Origin: Malania oleifera
Taxonomy: Eukaryota; Streptophyta; Magnoliopsida; Santalales; Ximeniaceae
Length of the DNA stretch: 64,000 bases
Direction of reading: 5' to 3'
Assembly (NCBI RefSeq): GCF_029873635.1
Contig: NC_080423.1
Coordinates: forward strand, 106,191,988 to 106,255,987
Made by a program: the position numbers and the translations under genes. Shown piece by piece: positions 24,366 through 38,808 of this stretch; positions within the stretch are counted from its first letter, which is position 1, and every line of letters begins with the position of its first letter. The notes under the pieces were generated by a model. It ran no database searches and was not told the DNA's origin. It saw only the letters and a list, made by a program, of their open reading frames with translations.

Positions 24366-24577
24366 GGAACGAATTTGTTGCTCGGGAGGATGGTGGCAGA
24401 TCTAGACTAGCACTCATTTATGTCGAAGGGTTTGGACGGGTGGATGGTTGGGTCAAGGGTGACCCAGTTGATGAGGTCCTTGGAGATGGAGTGAGTCCAA
24501 ACGATGTTGCTCCACACAACTCCCTTTCAGACTGTATTGGTAGAAGATATGATAGATTCCATTGTAATACATTGGTC
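24366..24577 (-). pseudogene. Inverted partial copy of the invertase exon
   Basis: The - strand repeats the first ~205 bp of the fragment above (from the AG acceptor and ACCAATGTATTACAATGGAA through AGATCTGCCACCATCCTCC), with roughly 18 differences by eye. It faces the sense copy 1 kb away, so one transcript crossing both would fold into a coding-sequence hairpin. Being diverged from each other, the two copies were probably created well before the present. Confidence 0.88.
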
Positions 24578-25276
24578 CTATTTGGTTCGAAGGAAAAGTA
24601 GAATAGTGGGGAAAGGAAAGATAATTAAAATTAGAGATAGATTTTCTATTTTGAGAAAAAAATGGAAGTTGGTTTTGTTTAAATAATTTTTTTATGTAAT
24701 TAGGAAGTAAATTATCCTTTCTGTCTTATTATTCTTAAAAGTAAATTATGTTAATTTTTTTGTTATTGTATTCCTTTTTATATCATATTTTGAAATTAAA
24801 AAATTAATTTACTTTTTTAAATTCATTTGAAAAATAAACAAAAAGTAGAAAAAAATTTTTGTATAAAAATATTTTTTATTTACAAATTTTTATTTAAATC
24901 TTAAAATTTGAAAAATAATATATTTTTATTATTATTTAAATTAAAAATAATATATATTTTATTATTTAATTTTAGGTGAGGGGTTGGGATTTGGTTTTTG
25001 GGGGTGGGGTGACTTTTGAAAGGTCGGTTCTCAATTTTATTTATTTTTTATTTTGATAGTCAAGAATTGCGGCTGACTTTTTTTTTTTTTTAACCTAAAT
25101 CTACTTTTGGAAAGTCGATTATTAATTTTTAACTTTTTTTTTATTTTGAAGTCAAGAATTGCGGCTGACTTTTTTTTTTTTCTAAAAGCCCAAACTGGTT
25201 GGGTACATTTGTGAAAATTTTTTCAATTTCTTTCGTGTTTTTTAATTTTTTCTTTTAATATTTTTGCAAAAAACTT
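24366..25276. repeat. Right arm of the invertase-bearing inverted repeat
   Basis: Inverted copy of 22,430-23,358. Its inner end (24,366-24,577) is the reverse complement of the first ~205 bp of the invertase fragment. A (G)n run (24,313-24,326) and GGAGG repeats sit just inside it. Confidence 0.8.
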
Positions 25277-25286
25277 GTCTCTGCAG

Positions 25287-25382
25287 AGCGCGAGCTACAG
25301 TGATAAGGCGACACCTATCACGCCAGCGCGGCGAGGTCTTGACTCGTGTGCACCAAACTCGTGACGTGTCCACCGAACGGCC
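25287..25382. other. Short unique stretch between two fold-back elements
   Basis: About 95 bp of GC-richer sequence between the two target duplications. No feature recognised. Confidence 0.5.
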
Positions 25383-25480
25383 CTCAAGCTTTGAGTTTTT
25401 TCCCGTTTTATAATTAAAAGTATATAAAATATAAAATAATACTCTGAACAGGGAATTTTTTCCCAAAATAATGCTCACGT

Positions 25481-25871
25481 AATCTCGCAGCTTCATGCTG
25501 CGAAATTTAAACTGGTGGCCACTCCGCCATCGACGCGTGGCAAAGAACGAAGCAGGGGTAACGTGACGCGTGGCGGCGGGTGAATAAATCTTGCAGGTCG
25601 AACCTGCGAGATTTCAGAAGGGAGCGAACGGTGAGGCGACACGTGGTAAATCTCGCAGGTCGAACCTGCGAGATTTCAGAAGGGAGCGAACGGGGAGGCG
25701 ACGCGTGGCTGGTGATTCAGAAGGGAGCGAACGGTGAGGCGACACGTGGTAAATCTCGCAGGTCGAACCTGCGAGATTTCAGAAGGGAGCGAACGGGGAG
25801 GCGATGCGTGGCTGGTGAATGACGTGCTACTTGACACGTGTTGAATCTCGCAGGTTGGACCTGCGAGATTT
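25481..25871. repeat. Palindrome array, left arm
   Basis: Copies at 25,586-25,614, 25,648-25,676, 25,751-25,779 and 25,844-25,871 read AAATCTCGCAGGT, a 2-3-base centre, then ACCTGCGAGATTT. A degenerate first copy lies at 25,481-25,508. Spacers are near-identical blocks containing CAGAAGGGAGCGAACGG and G-box or MluI-like cores (ACACGTGG, ACGCGTGG). Confidence 0.92.
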
Positions 25872-27111
25872 GTTTTGCGCGCTAAAATCCTTCTTGAGGC
25901 TTCTCAGAACACATTCAGGCAGAGGAGAAGAGAAGACCTGTTGCAGACGAAGCCTTCGATTGCAGACGACCGTTGCGTGCTGCAGGTGACCGTTGGAGGT
26001 GCAGGTGACCGTTCGGGCTCGGGCGAAGGCGCGGCGAGACTATTTAAGAGCCGAAGATGGGGTATGTTATTTAATATTTTGAAAAATAACGTGAATATTT
26101 TATTTAGATTTACATGAGATAATTGTTTATGTTTTCTGTTGGTTTGATATCACACGCCGCGTTCTGAGTATTTTGGTTCGTTGCTGCTTCTAGAGGAAGG
26201 TTAGTTTTTTTTAATTAATAATGTCATTATAGTTTATGCCTTTAATGGTATTTGTATATGCGGAATTTGAAATAACAAAGGAGGTTCAAATGAGATTAGA
26301 ACATAAATTATTTTTTTTTTGAAAAAAATAGTTTGGAAAACTGAATGAAACCAATTCGTACATATATATATATTTATATAGTTGTGTAGTTACGTACATA
26401 TTGAGACGAAATTGTTCATATTACAAAATTATGTACATAGATTTATAAATAATAGTGTTAATTATGTAGTTATGTATGTGGTTAGATTTCTAAATAATAA
26501 TCTTAATTATGTAGTTATGTACGTAATTTAATTTCTAATGATATGTACCTACTACTATAATTACATACCTACATATTTTTGACGTATCTAAATTGAACCA
26601 ATTATATAATTACGTACATGCATGCATGTTAGATGGTTTTGATAATTGAACCAAACTATTAATTATGCTTATCTAAATCAAACCAATTAGATAATTACGT
26701 ACATATTCAGATTGAATTGTTCATAATTAAACAATTAGGTACATATATTTTCAAATTATTATGTTAATTACGTGATTATGTAGTTTAATTTCAAATATTA
26801 GGTACATAATTTTAAGCATATCTAAGCTGAACCAAATATGTAATGTATGTTCATGCATGCTTATTAGTTTTTTTTATTTGGAAAATCGAACGAAATAAAA
26901 TTACATGCGTACACGTAATTATGTAATTATGCATATATTATATTTTAATGGTCCATAATTATAAAATCATGCATGTAGATTTTAATATTATAATGTAAGA
27001 AATGCATAATACTTGCCCTGCCTTCTCAATTTTCATGTTGTTTCCATATGTTAGGGATTTCATTTTCTTGAATATGCTTTAATTATCCAACCTACCCTTC
27101 AGATTATTTTA

Positions 27112-27270
27112 GTAGCAAAGCATCAAACCATCAGCCTCAAGCTGCCCTCAAACTCAGCAGAGCCAGCGGTTCATGTTGACACAGGAATTACAAGTTCACA
27201 CACAAGTGCTCAACATCTCCATATCAACTCACCAAATATGCTTCTGTTCGTCTGTTTTCTCTTTTTCTAA
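27112..27270 (+). other. Candidate captured coding segment inside the Mutator-like element
   Basis: After a CAG-like acceptor, the sequence is GC-richer than its surroundings and open in one frame (HQTISLKLPSNSAEPAV, then HVDTGITSS). Another short piece, 27,541-27,594, reads FSIVGVETPDRYVLESW between a TTTAG acceptor and a GTAAGT donor. I do not recognise the donor gene. Exon capture is inferred from splice-like borders and composition only. Confidence 0.35.
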
Positions 27271-27699
27271 ATTTGGAATTTAGAAAGGCAAAAGGGCCAT
27301 ATTTTATGAGTGATGAAGAGGTTCTCTTTTGGTTTTTAATTAATATAAGCAGTAGGAGTATCTGTTTTTCCAGATAAGCATGTATTTTTTTTACATAATT
27401 GAAATTTCCTAATATCTACATAAAAATATTATATATATATATATATATATAATTGCGAATGATGCAGCCAATCCTTGAAAAGCAAGTTTTAACTTTAGTT
27501 TTACTGGCGTTATTTAAGCAAATTATGTTTCATAGCCTTTAGGCTTCAGCATTGTTGGTGTTGAAACACCAGATCGTTATGTGTTGGAGAGCTGGTAAGT
27601 TGTTGAATGTGACTGGCGTGTTGTGGTTCTTCTTTAAGGCAAACCCAGAAAAATGACTTAAAATTAGCCTCTGTTTTTATAATTTACGATGCAACGAGG

Positions 27700-27769
27700 A
27701 CAAGTTACCCCTGTTCAGAGTCTTATTTTATATTTTATTTATTTTTAATTATAAAACGGGAAAAAGCTC
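27700..27769. repeat. Internal copy of the element's own terminus
   Basis: CTGTTCAGAGTCTTATTTTA (27,712-27,731) through CGGGAAAAAGCTC repeats the outer right end (28,119-28,176) in the same orientation with a few changes. The element may be composite, or may have grown by tandem duplication of its end. Confidence 0.75.
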
Positions 27770-27807
27770 CAAGTTCATTCCTTTGGTTCTCCGTACGGTC
27801 GCTCCTT

Positions 27808-28088
27808 AAATCTCGCAGGTCCAACCTGCGAGATTTAACACGTCGCACGATCTAAGTTCACTCCCTTTTGAAATCTCGCAGGTCCAACCTGCGAGATTCA
27901 CCACGTGTCACGATCGCTTACCAGCCACGCGTCGCCTCCGTTCGCTCCCTTCTGAAATCTCGCAGGTTCGACCTGCGAGATTTATTCACCCGTCGCCACG
28001 CGTCACGTTACCCCTGCTTCGTTCTTTACCACGCGTCGATGGCGAAGTGGCCACCAGTTTAAATCTCGCAGGATAAAGTTGCGAGATT
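27808..28088. repeat. Palindrome array, right arm
   Basis: Copies at 27,808-27,836, 27,871-27,898 and 27,955-27,983 are palindromes of the same sequence as in the left arm; a degenerate outermost copy lies at 28,061-28,088. Spacing and order mirror the left arm, except that one unit present on the left is missing here. Confidence 0.9.
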
Positions 28089-28473
28089 ACGTGAGCATTA
28101 TTTTGGGAAAAAATTCCCTGTTCAGAGTATTATTTTATATTTTATATACTTTTAATTATAAAATGGGAAAAAACTCCTCAGGCTTTTCTCCGCCAAAGAA
28201 AAATCAGTTTCAACCACGATTTCCCATGCCTGTCCTACTCTAAAAACGACAAAACCCACGCCGCCTGAACACAATCACTACCGCACATCTCGGAATCAAC
28301 GGCCCCTTGTGCGTGCGTGCTTATATCATCTCTCCTACGTGTCGAATCCGACTATCGGCCGTCACAGCCGCACCGCTCTTACCGTGCACCGCACTACACG
28401 GCGTCGTCTCTTCGGCATATCCACCGGTTATTCCGGTATCCCTTCTCCCTCTCCCTCTCCCTCACCATATAGC

Positions 28474-28481
28474 AAACCCTA
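28474..28481 (+). promoter_or_regulatory. Telo-box (AAACCCTA) in the GAPDH leader/promoter
   Basis: AAACCCTA lies 83 bp before the start codon, right after a CT-rich stretch and a weak TATA-like CATATAGC (28,466-28,473). Telo-boxes are typical of plant housekeeping and growth-linked promoters. The transcription start is not known; a CT-rich leader of roughly 65-90 bases is inferred. Confidence 0.45.
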
Positions 28482-28563
28482 CCTCTCATTTCTTCTCTCG
28501 ACCTAGCTACTACTTTTCTCTCTCAGCACCGGGCAACTTTCTCCACCAACTCTCTCGAGAATC

Positions 28564-32651
<4,088 letters not shown>

Positions 32652-34899
32652 AGCTAAAGGCTTAAAAAAATGGCTGCGGATGACTATGCCAAATGTTGGA
32701 TGTGCTCTGCATTTGGATGCGGTGTTGTCTTTCACTATATTATGGGGTAGAGGAAGTGAGTGGGAATAAAAAATGGTGGTGTTGACGCCATTTTATGTGT
32801 TTTAGCAAGGGGATTTGTGTTTTCTTCTACTTTTTTGTTTGGTACAATGATGTGGGGAGGAGCCTGTCTTAACCCCCCGTGTTTTTTGGTTTTCATGGAA
32901 ATATAGTTGGGATACTTGCCGACCATCGGTGGTTTTGTCATGCTTATGTTTGTGATTGCGTAAAACTAACTCAGATCTTCTTTGGTGGTTTTATTCAGTA
33001 GTGTTTGGATTGTGGACGAGTCAGACGGGTAGATAAAAACTATGCCTATTTTTAATTGACCTACGCGGCAGCAGCAGCAGCAGCGTTAATATAGGTTGAA
33101 GAAAAACTATTTTGAGAGAATAAGTTTGTGCAGTAAATTAACCTCAGTCACAGAACCCAAAGTGTGAGAATTGTTTATGAAATGAAATAGTTTGAAGAAC
33201 GTTCTTATTTTATAGCGATTAGGTTGGTTTGCAGTTCAATCTAATCTTCAACTGCCCATTTATTATAATTTTTGGCCCCTTCATACTAGTGTAGCCGAAG
33301 TCTAAAGGACCTCTGTGGTGGGTTTCTTGTTGTGTGCGCTCTTTTTGAGATGGTGGGAGTGGCTCACATGTGAACCAGAAAGCGTTTGATGGCCTCACCG
33401 GTTTCGAGTGAGTGCTGGTTACTTTTTATGTAATATTTGAGAGCACGGGCTCTTGAGATTTTGATGTAAATTTATGTACAAATTAGAGGAGGATGCAGGT
33501 AGATTCGTAGCGTTGTGTGCTTTTTATGCGCCCGTGATATCATTAATCTGCCTGTGCCTGTGATGCTTTGAGTGCGAGGCCGCTAAGCAAATGATCTCGT
33601 TCACCTTAGCACAACTTGCACGTGAAGGACTTGTTCCTATGCTCTTTCATTTACAAAAATGAAAGATCTCTCTCTCCTCTCTCTAATCCACACTCACATG
33701 TGGGAACAAACAGATCTCCCATTTTATTCACTTAAGAACTCCCCACTGTCTTGAGCATTAGATATGCCTGCCAGAGGCTACCAAATTCTTTCAATCCGCT
33801 TACCTCTTAATTTTTCTAGCAGGTCTTCAAAGTGTAATTTGGCAATTTTCAGCGTCAGGAATGCTAATACAATGTAATAATGGGGTATATATTTCATCAT
33901 TTTACTATAACTGTTACTCTCAAGTTTAAAGCGAGAAGTTAATTTTTTTTCAATTTTTTTTTAAGTCATTTTTGATTTATAAAAACGTTAAGGTGAAAGA
34001 CATTTTAACGTACTTATACTTTTAGAGGGAGATTTTCTAGTGTGATTTTTAAAATCTCAAACAAAATTTTTGAAACTTAGTGAAAATTTCTTTCTTTTTC
34101 ACTAAATAGTGGGATAGTCATTTCCTCTACTCAAATATTTATTATTAAGAGTAAAATAATCATAGTATCAAATTTTCATGACTTGAAAAAAAAAAAATGT
34201 TATGATTATAAAGAAAATGTACTACTTTACACTATATGAAATAACAAAAACGTTCTTATAAATAAGTTTTCGATATTTTTATATTATTTCTATTTTATGG
34301 GATAAAAAATATTAACTTGAGATTTTTAAAATAGACACTGACCTCACCAAGGTTTCAAAAATCTTATAGACTGGTTTCAAAAATCTTATTGATGGATTTT
34401 GCTTCAGATATGTAGAGAAAAATAGATCTTAAAAAGTTTTAATAATCTATAGAGGATCTTTTTAATTGCTTAAGTTAGAAGCCCCGACCCCTCTTATACT
34501 CATCTCCCATGAAGGCTGCCATGTAGTTAGCTTTGATTAGGGAGCGTTAAAATCTCATTTGTGTATGGTTCTCTCACATCCCACATTGACGATTATAGTT
34601 TGCTTTGGGTAAAGGTCTCTACTTTCTAATCATGCTACATGTGTAGGTCTATTTACATGGGTAGAATTGCCTTAATCATGGATGGTAAAGAGAATATGTG
34701 AATTTACTCATGAAAGACTTGACCTTCTTCAAGCATGTGATATGTATCTCGCAAAGCTCCCCACCGGGCGGCCGCTTTAGGTAGGCTTTCTTGGTTACAT
34801 AGTCTACATAATGCATAACTGACTTGTTTTACATCATATGGTCTTTGTCCGCATGTGGCAGACCTGACGTACCCCTCTCCCTTCTTCTCATCCTCCAAA
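32652..34899. other. GAPDH 3' region and downstream spacer
   Basis: The 3' untranslated region probably covers about 300 bp (32,652-32,980), with no certain poly(A) signal. Beyond it there is no recognised gene. A GC-richer patch at 34,700-34,900 is open on the - strand for 64 codons but resembles nothing I know. Confidence 0.5.
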
Positions 34900-34904
34900 A
34901 AATA

Positions 34905-35400
34905 AGGTTATTAATGAATGATCAAAATCACCACTAATAAATATAAAATCGTCACTAATAGTATTAGTGAGGAATTTATAAGTATTAGTGACAGTTTTAA
35001 ATGATTTGCTATATCTGCTATTACTACTAATTATTAGTGACGAATTTTGAAATCGGCACTAATAATGTAATATTAGTGGCAGATTATAACCGTCATTAAA
35101 ACTCCAATACCGCCATTATAAATTATATATTGGCTCGATACAAATTCGTCACTAATAATAGGATATTAGTGATTAATTTCAAAACTATTACTAATAGTTT
35201 GTCTTCAATGAAAGATCATAATTCGTTACTAATAGTGTAGGATCAAAACCGTCACTAATACTTGACCTTTAGTGAAGAATCAAAATTCGTCATTAATAGT
35301 ATAATATTAGTGACGGTTGTGATCCTTTACTAATATCTATAGACAATTATTAGTTACGGTTTTCAAACAGTCACAAATAATTTAAAATTAATATTTTTTT
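34905..35400. mobile_element. CACTA-like (En/Spm) subterminal-repeat remnant
   Basis: Variants of TATTAGTGACG and its inverse CGTCACTAATA occur more than ten times on both strands within 500 bp. Dense short inverted motifs of this kind mark the subterminal regions of plant CACTA transposons. No CACTA terminus, 3-bp target duplication or transposase is seen, so this is called a remnant only. Confidence 0.55.
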
Positions 35401-36725
35401 AACCATTAATTCCTGTGAAAATCTGTAATTACATTTTCGCATAGATAACATTAAACCATAATTATTAAAAAGATTCATAAATTATTAAAAATTCTAATTC
35501 AAAATCAAATACTAATACATTATACAAATTCCGAATGTTTTATACATGAATCTCATATGTTCAGATAACAAAAAAAATACAAAAAAAAAATAAAAAATCA
35601 AAAGCTGCATCCAACTGTAGTGTATGACATCGTGTTGATGTTGTGACAGTCGCAAACCCTACAAATTAAGAATTATAAAAAAAAAAAGAGTTAGTATACG
35701 ATATTTGACCATGTATGTCACGACCTACTCATTTTCCACATTTTATATATATATAATAATAGAATCAACATCATATATTCCAACTCAGCATATCACAATC
35801 CACCAAGACCCGTGGGTACCAGGGATACCACAAACACAAAACGGAAGCCTAAGCAGTAGGAAACATATACATCTCATCATAACATACATCACAATACCAT
35901 ATATCACAATATACCAGAGTTACTACAATCACTGTATCTCGGTATATACATCCCAAAAATCATGTCTAGGGACATTTTTCCCAAAATCTAGTTGTCCCTA
36001 GAAAAACTTACCCTTCACAGAGAGCAGATAAACAACTCTAGATTAGCGGGGCTTTTCCCTCTCTCTTATCTGGGGCTCCTGAAAAGTTTATAAAAATTAG
36101 GGGCGAGACACCTCTCAGTAAAGGAAATAAACTAATACTAGTGTGTGGCAACATGAGTATTCTGTATTGTACATATACCATACATAACATATTCAATAAC
36201 TGTTTTGTCAAATCTGGGAAAACATGTATATATTAAATCATGACAGAACATATTGCATTTTCATAAACATATCTCATCTTATATAGTAATAATAACATAA
36301 AAACAATCCTGGTAGGTTAGCTGACTGTTGTCATGTATTACCCCCACATGATTGGGTTGTGTGGCCCGAAGGTGGGACCTGACAATGGTTGGCTGACCAC
36401 TGCCAAATCAATCATACAGTCTATAAGTCCGATGGGTCTGCCAGACCTGGTCCGTACACCAGGGCGATCACACACACTTTTTTAAAAACCACATCGACCA
36501 TTCAATCTCACACCACTTTGTACAGCGGCGTTAACACAAATATCATGATCACGAGGACCATGGACACATAGCAACGGTACCGTGCAAGTGTTAGCCTAGA
36601 CCAAGCCAACCAAGTTCTAATATCATATAGCATATACTGAAACTGTGATACATGGATATTTCATATTATTAATTTTTACATTAATCATATCATTTCGCAT
36701 ACATACGTATATCATGAAAATCATC

Positions 36726-36945
36726 AGCCCGTACGCTGGTATTACACATTTTATCATAGCACGGCCCGTACACCGGCAAACCACATCATAGCATGGCCCG
36801 TACGCCGGCAAACATATCATCGCCCAGCCCGTATGCTGGCAAATCACATCATAGCACGGCCCGTACGCCGGCAAACATATCATAGCACAACCCGTATATT
36901 GGCAAATCACATCATATATAAAAATCTCGGCTCGTACGCCGATTT
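36726..36945. repeat. ~31-bp minisatellite inside the 35.7-kb solo LTR
   Basis: About seven or eight units of the form CGGCCCGTACGCCGGCAAA followed by an AT-rich linker (CATATCATAGCA or CCACATCATAGCA). The same unit, inverted, is in the fragment at 20,570-20,735. Confidence 0.88.
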
Positions 36946-37562
36946 TCCCATATAAAAATTCATATCACCATCCCATTCCAAAAAACAGTAATTCATAACA
37001 TTTTATACCCATGCCACACTAAACAGATTTTCCATATTAAATATATCATCATTTTAACAATAATTTCCCAAATATAAATCATATATATATATATATATAT
37101 GTACACATATTTACTTTTCCCCAAAACTAGATGCTATAGCAGTATACATAATTTCAACAAATACTAGCTTAGTTTATCCCCTTACCTGGCTACTGAGAAA
37201 GCCCCCAAAATAATCTAGTCTAACTCCCGTAAGATTTCCTGACCAATACCTTGAAAATGAAAATTCTTAGTATTTAACTTCAGTATTTCTACATGTACAT
37301 CATTTCTTACAACTACCATAAGATCAAATTTGCCTTAAAAAGTCTTACCTCAACTTAGGGATGATTTCTTACTTTGTTTCACCAACGATCCGCTCCAGCA
37401 GACTTGCAGAGAACTTCGCCAAGAGCGTCGTGGTGGCTAAGGATCGTCGATCCAGCGACTGTCGAGGCCAGAATCGAAGAGAAAAGGGAGAGAAAGACGT
37501 AGAGAGAGAGAGGGGCACTGAAAGTGATAAAAAATCCCGATTTTCCACTATTTATAGGGCCA

Positions 37563-37735
37563 AATTCGTCGACGAGACACGTCACTTCGTCGACGAAGCC
37601 CCGTGTTTGTTGACGAAATTCAGAGCAGCCCAAACCGCCTCTCGGTATTTTCTTATCGACGAAACCCTGTGTTCGTCAACGAAATCCTTAAAGCCTTCTT
37701 CGATGAAACCCTGTATTCATCCACGAAGCTTGGCA
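37563..37735. repeat. GTCGACGAA motif array upstream of an LTR TATA box
   Basis: Six or more variants of TTCGTCGACGAA (perfect palindrome in the best copies) at irregular 20-40-bp spacing. Counterparts lie at 39,985-40,235 and 55,190-55,385. Confidence 0.85.
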
Positions 37736-37810
37736 GCTTTCCTTCTGTTCCTGTTTCCATTTTCCCTCCCTCTTCATTAACTAAATTCCATTTTTATTTG
37801 GGTCGTTACA

Positions 37811-38752
37811 ATATACGTACTACAAGTATAAAAGATTTGATAGAAAAATAATCGAATATTCGAAAAAAGTTAAAAAAGAATGATACTATTTTAAATAACT
37901 AAGTTTTATCAGTTTTGAGAAATTTTGGCAACATTTCCCCATGTAAATAGGACATTTTCCATAGAGATATATTCGAAACCTAGGTGTTTACACTAAACAG
38001 TTCACATAATCCAACCAGTAATTAATGAATTTTACGAGTGCATAAGATCTTCATATAATCAGCATTAAATAATATAATGTGTTTATACATGTCACAAATA
38101 ATCCATATTAGACTATAGTTCTATGAAAAAATAGAATGTGATATTGATAATGGTTTACATGGTTTCTTTAGGACTCAAAAACAATTATAATAATCAAATA
38201 ATGCAAATGAGTCCATTATTAATAGAATTTTCACTTAACATATGCAAGAGTAAATTTAGAGATGAAGTTTAAAATTCATTTGTACTTCACTCATCCTTTT
38301 AAAATTTTTTTAACATTCAACACATTATAATCATTCTCACAAATATGGTATATGACTTTGATTATTTTGGGAGAAATTTAACAAATTTTCAGTAGCATGC
38401 CATCTGTAAATAGAACATTTTCCAAACTCACAAGTCACAAAAACATGCAATTCAGAAGATTTTTGCATCATACAAATGCTCAATGTGCTCGAAACAACCT
38501 TATGACTTAAAAATAAAGACAATGATATGCATGAAAGTCCATAGGATTATGTTTTCCAAAATTAGAGAAGTTTTAAAAAAATTTGGCAGCATTTCCCCTA
38601 TAAATAGGACATTTTCCATAGAGATATGTTCCAAACCTGGGTGTTTACACTAAACAGTTAAGAATAATCCAACCAGTAATGACTGCATCTTATAAGTGGT
38701 ACAAAAAAAAAAAAAAAAAGTAAGCTTTGAAACACTATGATCTATTCAAATT

Positions 38753-38808
<56 letters not shown>

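Larger units (their letters stand above)
22430..25276. mobile_element. Mutator-like fold-back element carrying a cell-wall invertase fragment
   Basis: Left end GAGTTTTTTACC, right end GCAAAAAACTT (its inverse with small changes). The flanks GTCTCTAGAG (22,420-22,429) and GTCTCTGCAG (25,277-25,286) match at 8 of 10 positions, the length expected of Mutator-like target duplications. The inverted arms are very long: 22,430-23,358 pairs with 24,366-25,276, and each arm holds 700 bp of AT-rich sequence plus about 200 bp of invertase coding sequence. An extra inverted copy of part of the AT-rich arm lies at 23,960-24,280. No transposase is present, so it is non-autonomous (Pack-MULE style). A neighbouring element at 25,393 shares the terminal motif. 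Confidence 0.75.
25393..28176. mobile_element. Mutator-like inverted-repeat element with palindrome arrays, just upstream of GAPDH
   Basis: Ends are GAGTTTTTTCCC and GGGAAAAAACTC, an exact inverse of each other. The flanks CTCAAGCTTT (25,383-25,392) and CTCAGGCTTT (28,177-28,186) match at 9 of 10 positions, as for Mutator-like target duplications. Terminal inverted repeats of about 400-480 bp hold several copies of a 28-29-bp palindrome. There is no transposase. The interior (25,880-27,700) contains candidate captured exons and AT-rich sequence. A second, internal copy of the terminal ~65 bp lies at 27,705-27,769. It ends 388 bp before the GAPDH start codon. Confidence 0.82.
35716..37810 (-). 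mobile_element. Solo LTR, 2,095 bp, family A
   Basis: Starts TGTCACGACC and ends GGTCGTTACA. The flanking 5-mers ATGTA (35,711-35,715) and ATATA (37,811-37,815) differ at one position. Markers shared with relatives are GAGACACCTCTCAGTAAAGG (36,105-36,124) and CTTACCTGGCTACTGAGAAA (37,181-37,200). The sense strand is - because CTATAAATA reads on - at 37,549-37,557. Just upstream of that box, in sense, is an array of GTCGACGAA-type motifs (37,563-37,735). No coding part. Near-intact target duplication suggests moderate age. Confidence 0.85.

Noticed and set aside
25586-25871. Regularly spaced identical palindromes as a CRISPR-like array
   Set aside because: Eukaryotic context, spacers are copies of each other rather than unique, no cas genes, and the array is mirrored in the other arm of a transposon.
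34704-34898. 64-codon - strand frame in a GC-richer patch
   Set aside because: Too short, no recognisable domain, and no splice partners identified.
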